This document shows, in pieces, positions 1 through 5,828 of a DNA stretch of 7,017 bases. The position numbers and the translations under genes are program-made. This DNA comes from Melioribacteraceae bacterium (lineage in GTDB: Bacteria > Bacteroidota > Ignavibacteria > Ignavibacteriales > Melioribacteraceae), in contig WGAL01000242.1 of NCBI GenBank assembly GCA_015494845.1, forward strand, positions 1 through 7,017, written 5' to 3'. The notes under the pieces were generated by a model. The model was not told where the DNA came from. It was given only the letters and a program-made list of their open reading frames with translations, and searched no databases. Position 1 is the first letter of the stretch. Each line of letters opens with the position of its first letter.

Positions 1-1
1 T

Positions 2-151
2 AGTGACACTAAAGGTGCAATTCGTTGGAATATCAAAAATCAAAAAAACAAAAAGATTTCGAGCGGGATTTATATTTACTTAATTGAAAGTTTTGATAAT
101 AATGGAAATATAATAGAGAGTAGAACAGGGAAGATTGCCGTCGTCAAATAG
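2..151 (+). CDS. C-terminal end of a secreted protein with a FlgD-like/sorting-type tail (partial, 5' end off window)
   Basis: The frame is open from the left edge and ends at TAG 149-151, giving the last 49 residues of a larger protein. It has the pattern of a C-terminal immunoglobulin-like strand domain: a Trp-containing strand (RWNIKN), a polar turn, then SGIYIYLIE, a short hydrophilic loop, and a final GKIAVVK strand. The form W-x-G/N...SG-[VI]-Y-x-Y...GK-[LIM]-x-[VI] is typical of FlgD-like Ig domains and of type IX secretion sorting domains at the ends of exported proteins in Bacteroidota and Ignavibacteriota. It would therefore be the anchoring or secretion tail of a surface or extracellular protein; which one cannot be told from the fragment. 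It converges on the thiolase gene, with a terminator in between. I am sure it is coding by pattern and less sure of the exact domain family. Confidence 0.6.
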   Translation, partial: SDTKGAIRWNIKNQKNKKISSGIYIYLIESFDNNGNIIESRTGKIAVVK

Positions 152-166
152 TTTTAATCCAATAAA

Positions 167-194
167 AGAAAGGGACGAAATTCCGTCCCTTTTT
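167..194. terminator. Bidirectional Rho-independent terminator
   Basis: The arms AGGGACG (171-177) and CGTCCCT (184-190) pair perfectly around a six-base loop, and A/T pairs on the outside extend the stem by two to four bases. The right arm runs into TTTTTATT for plus-strand transcripts. The left arm is preceded by AATAAAAG, which gives CTTTTATT for minus-strand transcripts. It lies 15 bases after the stop of the plus-strand gene and about 40 bases after the thiolase stop, so it can serve both convergent units. Confidence 0.85.
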
Positions 195-235
195 ATTAAA
201 ATATATTAGTTTACATAATATATATTATGCGACAA

Positions 236-1468
236 TTATTCCGGACGTTTATAAATCACGCAAGTTACGGTTTTATCGTCGCCGCCCATGTTAATTGTCA
301 TTCCGTAAGGTCTTTCCGGCTTAATTTCTATTTGAGCGTCGCCGGCGTTTCCGGTTAACTGTTCCCAAATTGTAACGGCTTGATGAACGCCGGTTGCGCC
401 GACAGGATGTCCCCAACCGATTAATCCTCCAGTTGTGTTGAACGGAACCTCACCGTCACGAGCGGTTTTGCCTTCGTAAACATATTGAGCACCTTTTCCA
501 TAATCTGCCAAACCAATTGCTTCAACTGCCATGACTCCTGCAATTGTGAAGCAATCATGCGCTTCAACCGTGCCGATTTGGTTAACTGTTATTCCGGCTC
601 GTTCCATTGCCAATTTAACGGCGTGTTCGGTCGTTAGCAATCTCGTCGGTTCGTAAGGACGTTGAGTAATATCGTCAACCGCTTGCGCAAAAGCGACAAC
701 TTCAACAGTATCTTTTTTATCAATTCCGCATTTTTTTAGACCTTCTTCCGTCATAATTGCAATCGCTGATGCTCCGTCAGAAACTTTGGAGCAATCGTAA
801 ACGTTAAGATTTTCAACGAAAACTTTCGGATTCGGTTCGGTTAAAGCGGTTTTTTCCAAATCCGGATTTGTGTTGTGATATTCCTGTGCGGTCGGACAAA
901 GTCGAGCATTTTCAATAGCGTTGCGATACCAACGCGCAAACGCCTTTCTTGCGTAGTCGCGACCGTATTTTTCAAAATATACACCGGCTCTGTCGCTGAA
1001 TTGTCCAGGGAAAAAGTGCGCGTGTCCTTCCTTTCTGTGCTTATACCAACCGGCGGCGGCTAAAACATCTGCGCCGTAAACGGCTTTCATTACATTTTGA
1101 ACTTCAAATCCAAGCGTTAAAATTACGTCGCTTATTCCACTCATTAGAAACTTAAATGAAGTTGCCAAAGCGAGTCCGCCGGAGCCGCATGCTCCTTCAA
1201 CTCTTGTGGAAGGTTTATAACGCAATTTCTCGTCAATAAACGGAGCATAACCAGGCAAGTTTGCTTGATTGTTATATTGTGACGAATTGAAATTACTAAT
1301 TACAGTTTCATCAATATTTTCAACGCCAATTTTATCAACTACCGCTCTTCCGGCTTCTTTAACATAATGTTCAATTCCAGGACGTTCCTTTTTAGGATTA
1401 AATTCTTTTCTTCCGCTTCCCATTGAGATTGTATTGTAACCGGCAGTTAAATATATTTTTTTATTCAT
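236..1468 (-). CDS. SCP2-type thiolase (acetyl-CoA acetyltransferase / 3-ketoacyl-CoA thiolase family)
   Basis: This is a 410-residue thiolase-fold protein that probably cleaves 3-ketoacyl-CoA with CoA, or runs the reverse condensation, in the cytoplasm. The nucleophile is Cys94 in EGACGSGG. The second signature is HDCF at 304-307, which replaces the NEAFA loop of classical thiolases and is the hallmark of the SCP2/SCPx branch. The third is GGLIGWGHPVGATG with His354. The usual C-terminal CxG cysteine is absent (MGG near 394-396), which fits this branch, where the HDCF cysteine (Cys306) supplies the second catalytic thiol. Length is normal for the branch. The ATG overlaps the stop of the dehydrogenase gene by four bases and has a good ribosome-binding site. 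The neighbour supplies the expected substrate-forming step. Chain length and substrate are unknown; some homologues act on branched, sterol or aromatic side chains. Confidence 0.88.
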   Translation of the reverse strand: MNKKIYLTAGYNTISMGSGRKEFNPKKERPGIEHYVKEAGRAVVDKIGVENIDETVISNFNSSQYNNQANLPGYAPFIDEKLRYKPSTRVEGACGSGGLALATSFKFLMSGISDVILTLGFEVQNVMKAVYGADVLAAAGWYKHRKEGHAHFFPGQFSDRAGVYFEKYGRDYARKAFARWYRNAIENARLCPTAQEYHNTNPDLEKTALTEPNPKVFVENLNVYDCSKVSDGASAIAIMTEEGLKKCGIDKKDTVEVVAFAQAVDDITQRPYEPTRLLTTEHAVKLAMERAGITVNQIGTVEAHDCFTIAGVMAVEAIGLADYGKGAQYVYEGKTARDGEVPFNTTGGLIGWGHPVGATGVHQAVTIWEQLTGNAGDAQIEIKPERPYGMTINMGGDDKTVTCVIYKRPE

Positions 1469-2823
1469 TTTATTTCCTCCCAGTTAAGAAAATTATTAAT
1501 AGGTCCGTATGCGTGGAAAAATCCGGTAAGCATAACATTATTCACGTCGGTTTCATTGTTTGCAACGCCGTCGGAAACAAGTTTTAATCCGATTGCTCCT
1601 GAATTTTTCAGATATTGTTTCGCGAGGCTTGCTCCGAGCGTATCCATTTTTTCTAAATTCTTAAAATACGCGGCAAGTTTTTCGTCTTTATTTTTATCGC
1701 GAATAATTTTCTTCCAAGCCACGTGTCCTTCCGGCAAATCGCCTAATTCGGCGTCAATTTTTTCAGCAACCGGATTTACGTCGATGTATTCGTTTTTATC
1801 AAAATCGTAAATGGCGGCAATTCTACCCTTTTCGTATTTGAAAAAGCCGTCTTTTTGCGAACCGTCGGAATTTTGTCCGCCTAATATTTTTCTTTCGAAC
1901 AGTTTATCGAGTAAATCGCTGTGTAAATCTTCGTCTTCAAGATAAGGATTCATTACGCTCATAATGTATTTGCAAACGTCCACGCCGACGTAATCGATTA
2001 ATTGGAAAATTCCCATCGGGCGAATCATAAAATCTTGCGTTACTTTGTTTACTGCGTAAACCGCTTCCGGGAACGAATAATTTTGCTCATTCATCAGTTT
2101 CTCCGCGGTTTGAATTCCGTAAAGAGCGTCGCGCATAAAATGACCGTTTCCGATAAATCCAGCAAAATCGTTTGAATTCACTACGAATTTTTTCAGTTTC
2201 TTGGCGTAATTGCGCGCAAATTCAACGATTTCCGGCAAAGTTTTATCCGCCGCAATTAATTCAACCAATTTTTGAACCGCAGGCGGATTGTAAAAGTGGA
2301 AACCGATTATTCTGCCTTCAAGATTTGCCTGTTCGTTCAAATAATGAATCGGAACGGACGAAGTATTGGTGAAAAACCATGGTTCGTTCGGATTGTTTTC
2401 ATCGATTTGCTTGAACAACTTCACTTTTAAGTCAGGATTTTCATTAACCGCTTCAAAAATCAAATACGAATCGTAAGCCGATTCAACTCTCTTGGTTGGG
2501 CGAATTGTCTGAACTACCTTGTTAATGTAATCGTCGATTATTTCGCCGTTGTGAACAAGTTTGGGATTGTCCTTGTACATCTCGCGAAGCCAAACGATTT
2601 TTTTCTCCGCGAATTTGCGAGTTTGCGTTCTAACATACTCGATTAAACCTTTCAGTGCGGCGTCGGAAATATCGATTGCGTTCAAGACAAAAACTTTGTC
2701 TTTGTTTTCCGGTAATAGACTTAAATCAGTCATCTCAATTGCCGTAAGAAGCAAAATTCCGCTTCCCATCTTCCCTGCCGCACCGAGAACCGAAACATTT
2801 GAAAGTCTTTCGTCGTAAGTCAT
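1465..2823 (-). CDS. 3-hydroxyacyl-CoA dehydrogenase, long form with an apparent second C-terminal domain
   Basis: This 452-residue NAD-dependent enzyme would oxidise 3-hydroxyacyl-CoA to 3-ketoacyl-CoA, the substrate of the thiolase encoded next. The N-terminal Rossmann fold starts with VLGAAGKMGSG (12-22; GxxGxMGxG). Catalytic-site matches are FEAVNEN (123-129), NTSS (153-156), the catalytic His176 in GFHFYNPP, and Glu188 in LVELI, twelve residues on as in the known His-Glu pair. The helical 3HCDH domain begins at NDFAGFIGN (218-226) and covers about 215-310. Residues 315-452 continue with a GFFKY-like segment and end with DVNNVMLTGFFHAYGP, resembling a second 3HCDH domain as in FadB-type proteins but without an enoyl-CoA hydratase part. 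Single-domain enzymes are only about 290 residues. The extra length between the first strand and the substrate site (about 40-105) is also notable. The start is fixed by a strong Shine-Dalgarno sequence. Confidence 0.88.
   Translation of the reverse strand: MTYDERLSNVSVLGAAGKMGSGILLLTAIEMTDLSLLPENKDKVFVLNAIDISDAALKGLIEYVRTQTRKFAEKKIVWLREMYKDNPKLVHNGEIIDDYINKVVQTIRPTKRVESAYDSYLIFEAVNENPDLKVKLFKQIDENNPNEPWFFTNTSSVPIHYLNEQANLEGRIIGFHFYNPPAVQKLVELIAADKTLPEIVEFARNYAKKLKKFVVNSNDFAGFIGNGHFMRDALYGIQTAEKLMNEQNYSFPEAVYAVNKVTQDFMIRPMGIFQLIDYVGVDVCKYIMSVMNPYLEDEDLHSDLLDKLFERKILGGQNSDGSQKDGFFKYEKGRIAAIYDFDKNEYIDVNPVAEKIDAELGDLPEGHVAWKKIIRDKNKDEKLAAYFKNLEKMDTLGASLAKQYLKNSGAIGLKLVSDGVANNETDVNNVMLTGFFHAYGPINNFLNWEEIK
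1476..1480 (-). promoter_or_regulatory. Ribosome-binding site of the thiolase gene
   Basis: GGAGG on the minus strand ends seven bases before the thiolase ATG (1466-1468). It lies inside the codons for the Trp-Glu-Glu near the end of the dehydrogenase, so the upstream gene's tail carries the downstream start signal. This supports the chosen ATG and translational coupling. Confidence 0.8.
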
Positions 2824-2830
2824 TTTTCTT

Positions 2831-2836
2831 CTCCTT
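2831..2836 (-). promoter_or_regulatory. Ribosome-binding site of the dehydrogenase gene
   Basis: AAGGAG on the minus strand lies seven bases before the ATG at 2821-2823. It is one of the clearest Shine-Dalgarno sequences in the window and fixes the start of the 3-hydroxyacyl-CoA dehydrogenase. Confidence 0.8.
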
Positions 2837-2866
2837 TTCTCGGGATTATTGTCAATTAATTTAAAC

Positions 2867-3256
2867 TTATTTAAGAAGTTTATTTATCTCATCAATAAAA
2901 AGTTCAGTTTTGGGGATTAAAGGGGAAACTGTTTCTTTATCAAATGTTACAAAATCCAAGTAGTCTCCCTCTTGCCGAAGGTTATATAATTCATTGTATA
3001 ATTTCCCAAAGTCTTTTTGGATTTTATTAGTTTTTACAAAATAACGATTAAATAACGATTTAACACCACTGTGTTTAGAAGCTGAAAAATTTTCTTTAAT
3101 TAAAAGTGCTGAAACTGCATAAAACACAGCGTAATATAATCTATTAGCACAAGTATTCCAGTGATTTATTTTGCCAATAAGTTTTGCTTCTTCAAGCGCT
3201 TCACTAGCCCTTTTAAGTCGATACTTAATTAATTCATCTAAATTATCGTCTTTCAT
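2867..3256 (-). CDS. HEPN domain protein (UPF0332-like), partner of the upstream nucleotidyltransferase
   Basis: This is a 129-residue all-helical protein of the HEPN superfamily. Recognisable parts are the first helix (roughly 5-28), the core helix WNTCANRLYYAVFYAVSALL (33-52), the turn SASKHSGVKSLF (58-69), FVKTNKI (73-79), and the helix ending LRQEGDYLDF (93-102). HEPN genes are normally encoded beside minimal nucleotidyltransferases; in studied pairs the HEPN protein is an RNA-cutting toxin and the partner neutralises it. Its ATG overlaps the stop of the nucleotidyltransferase by ATGA, the typical arrangement. Oddly, the RNase signature R-x(4-6)-H is not intact: after Arg94 the residue in the equivalent place is Tyr99 and no histidine follows. 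This appears normal for the RQxGDY subgroup as I know it, so toxicity should not be assumed. Its low GC matches its partner and differs from the flanking genes. Confidence 0.82.
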   Translation of the reverse strand: MKDDNLDELIKYRLKRASEALEEAKLIGKINHWNTCANRLYYAVFYAVSALLIKENFSASKHSGVKSLFNRYFVKTNKIQKDFGKLYNELYNLRQEGDYLDFVTFDKETVSPLIPKTELFIDEINKLLK

Positions 3257-3594
3257 AGTGTTATTCCATCTCTTTTAATTTCACGACGTAGTGGGACGTT
3301 CATAAATTTCTTTGAATGCCATTCTTCCTTGGTACGAATAATGCAACTAATGACGCTATTTGTCTCTAATTCTATCTCGTATAACAAATCTTTTATTTTC
3401 CTTTTAATATTCGGTTCTACATCGCTTGGTAAAAGAATTAAAAAATCCCAATCAGAGTCTTCACTTGCAGTTTTTCTCGCACGGGACCCGAAAAGAATAA
3501 TTTCAGATTTTGGTGCAATGGATTGAACGACTTTTTTTACCTGTTGAGTAACAAAAGTTTCATATGAGATTAAAGTGTTTTTATTCATATTCAC
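3253..3594 (-). CDS. Minimal nucleotidyltransferase (MNT, pol beta superfamily), partner of the HEPN protein
   Basis: This 113-residue protein carries the minimal nucleotidyltransferase signature. ILFGSRAR (33-40) is followed at the right distance by DSDWDFLILL (46-55), giving an exact G-S-x10-D-x-D motif (Gly36, Ser37, Asp48, Asp50) for magnesium and NTP binding. In characterised MNT/HEPN pairs this enzyme is the antitoxin and can AMPylate its HEPN partner. The third acidic ligand is not evident: the later strand reads SVISCII (80-86), without the expected Asp. The C-terminal part with KEEW (89-92) and PLRREIKRDG (101-110) follows a subgroup common in Bacteroidota. The longest reading starts at GTG 3592-3594, but an ATG two codons later (3586-3588) is an equal or better candidate; neither has a clear Shine-Dalgarno. 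It follows ricT after 36 bases, with no convincing terminator. Confidence 0.83.
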   Translation of the reverse strand: MNMNKNTLISYETFVTQQVKKVVQSIAPKSEIILFGSRARKTASEDSDWDFLILLPSDVEPNIKRKIKDLLYEIELETNSVISCIIRTKEEWHSKKFMNVPLRREIKRDGITL

Positions 3595-3630
3595 AACACT
3601 AAATTATTTTATTATGCAGGAAAAATCCGC

Positions 3631-4479
3631 CTAATTACTTTCCGGTAACTCGAACGACAAGCAACATTTTAGTTTCCCGCACGGACCGCTTAACTTTGAA
3701 GCGCTAACCGAAAGATTTTGGTCGGCAACCATTTGCGTTTGAATTCTCTTGAAACTTTTAAGGAACGTTGTGCAGCAATATTCCCTTCCGCATGTTCCTA
3801 TTCCGCCTAATTTTTGTGCTTCATCTCTCACGCCAATTTGTCGCAACTCAATGCGTGTTCTAAACCTGTTTGCCAAATCTTTCGCAAGCTCACGGAAGTC
3901 AACGCGTCCGTCTGCGGTGTAGAAAAAGTAAAGTTTTTTTCTGTCAAATTGGAAATGAATATTTACGAGTTTCATTTCGAGATTGTGTTTTTTTACAAGC
4001 TCTCGAAAAATCGGTTCGGCTTCTTTTTCGTCTTTTAGATTTTGTTTATAACGTTCCATATCTTTCAGCGTGAAAACACGACGTAAAACAGGAAGATGCT
4101 CGTTCGCCAAACCCATTTTATTACGTTTAAGATTAACCATCTTCCCTACTTCCCTAACGATAGCGGCGTCGGTTGCCGTGCCGTCGCTTTCCACAATGTA
4201 ATCGCCGACTTTCACTTGCTTATCGTATGTTTCAGGAATTTCAACAAAATGCGTTCCCCAAAAACCGTCCGAATAAACCTCGATAATATTCCGTTCGTCC
4301 CAACTGTGAAACGAGGCGATATTGACTTCGCAATTATCGCATGAGTTGTTAACAATTGAGTCTGTGTAAAGGTCGTAAATTTTATATTCGAGGTTGTCGT
4401 TGATTTGTTTTTCGGCTTGTTGTTTTTCTTTTTCCGTTAGTTCTTGAATTTTTAGAAACGATAAATCTATATGAATCAT
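3631..4479 (-). CDS. ricT: PSP1-family iron-sulfur protein RicT (YaaT-like)
   Basis: This 282-residue protein has a PSP1 C-terminal domain. The best-matching stretch runs from about 170 to 236, with YTADGRVDFREL (187-198), the LANRFRTRIELRQIGVRDEA core (202-221), then LGGIGTCGREYCC (224-236). Two copies of a C-x4-CC motif follow: Cys230/235/236 in CGREYCC and Cys267/272/273 in CGKLKCC. In Bacillus subtilis RicT (YaaT) works with RicA and RicF as a [4Fe-4S] complex affecting RNase Y-dependent mRNA processing. Whether RicA and RicF or RNase Y exist here is not visible. Compared with B. subtilis, this protein has an extra N-terminal segment with its own CDNC pair (Cys47, Cys50) and stops only nine residues after the last cysteine. 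The ATG overlaps the holB stop by four bases; the holB-ricT order matches holB-yaaT in Firmicutes and suggests a conserved pairing. Confidence 0.9.
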   Translation of the reverse strand: MIHIDLSFLKIQELTEKEKQQAEKQINDNLEYKIYDLYTDSIVNNSCDNCEVNIASFHSWDERNIIEVYSDGFWGTHFVEIPETYDKQVKVGDYIVESDGTATDAAIVREVGKMVNLKRNKMGLANEHLPVLRRVFTLKDMERYKQNLKDEKEAEPIFRELVKKHNLEMKLVNIHFQFDRKKLYFFYTADGRVDFRELAKDLANRFRTRIELRQIGVRDEAQKLGGIGTCGREYCCTTFLKSFKRIQTQMVADQNLSVSASKLSGPCGKLKCCLSFELPESN

Positions 4480-5594
4480 ATCTGCCTATTGCCTAATGTG
4501 GAAAGTTCTAATATAATATTCATAAGTATTATTTTCAAGGAAACATTTAATTTATATGCGTCCGTTAATTTTTGCAAAGAGTTGATAACGGTAGGAATAT
4601 CCGAATTTTGAAAAGCGCGGTTGAATTTAATAAACGTGTCTTTGTATTCATTAAACGAATATTCCAAATCGAAACCTGTTTTATACGCAAGGGCGTCCTC
4701 AAGCCACAACGAAATCAAATTAACAATAAGTTCCAAATCGTTTGAGGTTTCTTCTAATATTTCATTCAAAATTCCGAGCGCACTTGAATATCGTTGTGCA
4801 ATTGCTTGTCTCAATAAATCAATAATTGCGTCTAACAATTCCAATTTATCGGCTTCGAGAAATTTCGCCGCTTCCTTAACGGAACCGTTGGCAAAAGGCG
4901 AAATCTTTTTCACCGTTTCATCATCAACCCCAAAATACCGAAGCAAGATTTTTTCTATGTCCGGCTTACTTAAACTTGGGAAATTTACCAACCAACAACG
5001 GGAACGCGTTGTCGGAAGCAAAAGCGATTCGTCTTTTGTAAGCAAAAAGAAAATTACTCCTTCTGGCGGTTCTTCAAGACTTTTAAGCAAACTGTTTTGC
5101 GCTTCTATTGACATCCGCTCGGCTTTGTCTATTATTATCGCCGAAAACGGAATATCTTTTTTATTGACGCTCAAATGTTTTTTAATCGCTCGAATACTGC
5201 TGATCTTAATATTTTGCGCCGAAGAAATGTTGAGTTCGTAATAGGGATTTTCAATTTTCTTTTCGAGCTCGTTTCGGATTTCTTCCATCGCGTTATCGTC
5301 GAGCGACGCGTATGGATTTTCGAGGTTTGCGCTTTCGTTTTTTCCGCGAGGCAACGGGAAAACGTAATTTACGTACGGCTCCCGTAATTTTGAGATTTGT
5401 TCAATTGCGTATTCCGGATTTTCGGAGCTTTTTGCGTTTAGGTATTTTATGATTTCAAGCGCAAAATTAAATTTCCCGACGCCCTCTTTCCCTGAAAATA
5501 AAAATGCGTTCGGAACATTTTCGGAATTAAGAATGGAAAAAATCCTTTCCTTTATCGCCTCGTGGCCAATTACGTTTGGAAAAATCTCATCCAC
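4476..5594 (-). CDS. holB: DNA polymerase III subunit delta' (clamp loader)
   Basis: This 372-residue AAA+ protein would be the delta' stator of the clamp loader, helping DnaX and delta load the beta clamp in replication. The N-terminus IGHEAIKERI (9-18) and the P-loop GKEGVGKF (35-42) are typical, but the usual Ser/Thr after the P-loop lysine is Phe42, consistent with a subunit that does not hydrolyse ATP. The Walker B-like strand is AIIIDKAERM (152-161), followed by QNSLLKSLEEPP (166-177) and the SRC motif (198-200), whose Arg acts in trans on neighbouring ATP sites. The four zinc cysteines of the E. coli protein are missing; Cys200 is the only cysteine. Residues 205-372 form the helical lid and collar. 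The start is GTG at 5592-5594: an in-frame TAA lies two codons upstream, and the nearby ATG is out of frame. It follows the DUF2795 gene by six bases. Confidence 0.9.
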   Translation of the reverse strand: MDEIFPNVIGHEAIKERIFSILNSENVPNAFLFSGKEGVGKFNFALEIIKYLNAKSSENPEYAIEQISKLREPYVNYVFPLPRGKNESANLENPYASLDDNAMEEIRNELEKKIENPYYELNISSAQNIKISSIRAIKKHLSVNKKDIPFSAIIIDKAERMSIEAQNSLLKSLEEPPEGVIFFLLTKDESLLLPTTRSRCWLVNFPSLSKPDIEKILLRYFGVDDETVKKISPFANGSVKEAAKFLEADKLELLDAIIDLLRQAIAQRYSSALGILNEILEETSNDLELIVNLISLWLEDALAYKTGFDLEYSFNEYKDTFIKFNRAFQNSDIPTVINSLQKLTDAYKLNVSLKIILMNIILELSTLGNRQI

Positions 5595-5600
5595 GATTTA

Positions 5601-5828
5601 TCAAGTATATTCGTCTTCATCGAAAAAGAAGAAATCTTCTTCCGACGGATAATCCGGCCAAATATCTTCAATCGATTCGTAAATTTCCCCGTCGTCTTCA
5701 AGCTCTTTTAAATTTTCAATCACTTCTAATGGAGCGCCAATTCTGTCCGCATAATCAATCAACTCGTCCTTGGTAGCAGGCCACGGAGCATCGTCCAGAT
5801 ATGAAGCCAACTCAACCGTCCAAATCAT
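5601..5828 (-). CDS. DUF2795 family small acidic protein
   Basis: This is a 75-residue protein of the DUF2795 family, recognised from the core DAPWPATKDELIDYADRIGA (13-32) followed by LEVIENLKELEDDGEIYESI (34-53) and DIWPDYP (55-61). The family has a short helical fold and no established biochemical role; homologues of about this length are common in Bacteroidota and relatives. The protein is exceptionally acidic, with 25 Asp/Glu against 3 Lys/Arg, and ends in an unusual EEDFFFFDEDEY tail (63-74). There is no signal peptide or membrane segment, so it should be cytoplasmic. Its ATG overlaps the stop of the M23 peptidase gene by four bases and has a good ribosome-binding site inside that gene. 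Co-translation with a cell-wall peptidase, and closeness to holB, give context but no function. Confidence 0.82.
   Translation of the reverse strand: MIWTVELASYLDDAPWPATKDELIDYADRIGAPLEVIENLKELEDDGEIYESIEDIWPDYPSEEDFFFFDEDEYT

Noticed and set aside
875..1063. Plus-strand frame of 62 codons opposite the thiolase; similar small plus-strand frames occur opposite every minus-strand gene
   Set aside because: All lie fully inside strongly supported genes, have no recognisable products, and show no convincing start signals.
2850..2855. TTGACA on the minus strand upstream of the dehydrogenase, considered as a -35 box
   Set aside because: A matching -10 box would fall on the ribosome-binding site and start codon, and nothing resembling one is there.
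2863..2881. Inverted repeat AAACTT/AAGTTT at the HEPN stop codon, considered as a terminator
   Set aside because: The stem is six A/T-rich pairs with no U-run on the minus strand; too weak for termination.
3040..3060. Direct repeat AATAACGATT occurring twice with an 11-base period
   Set aside because: It lies inside the HEPN coding frame in well-matched codons (LFNRYF region) and has only two copies, so chance is enough.
3614..3632. Small hairpin between ricT and the nucleotidyltransferase (GC-A-GGA / TCC-GC), considered as a terminator
   Set aside because: The stem is only five pairs with a bulge, and no clean U-run follows in the minus-strand direction.
4621..5241. Plus-strand open frame of 206 codons opposite holB
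   Set aside because: The minus strand here encodes a clear delta' protein; the plus-strand translation is Ser/Leu-rich with no recognisable motif, as expected of a shadow frame.
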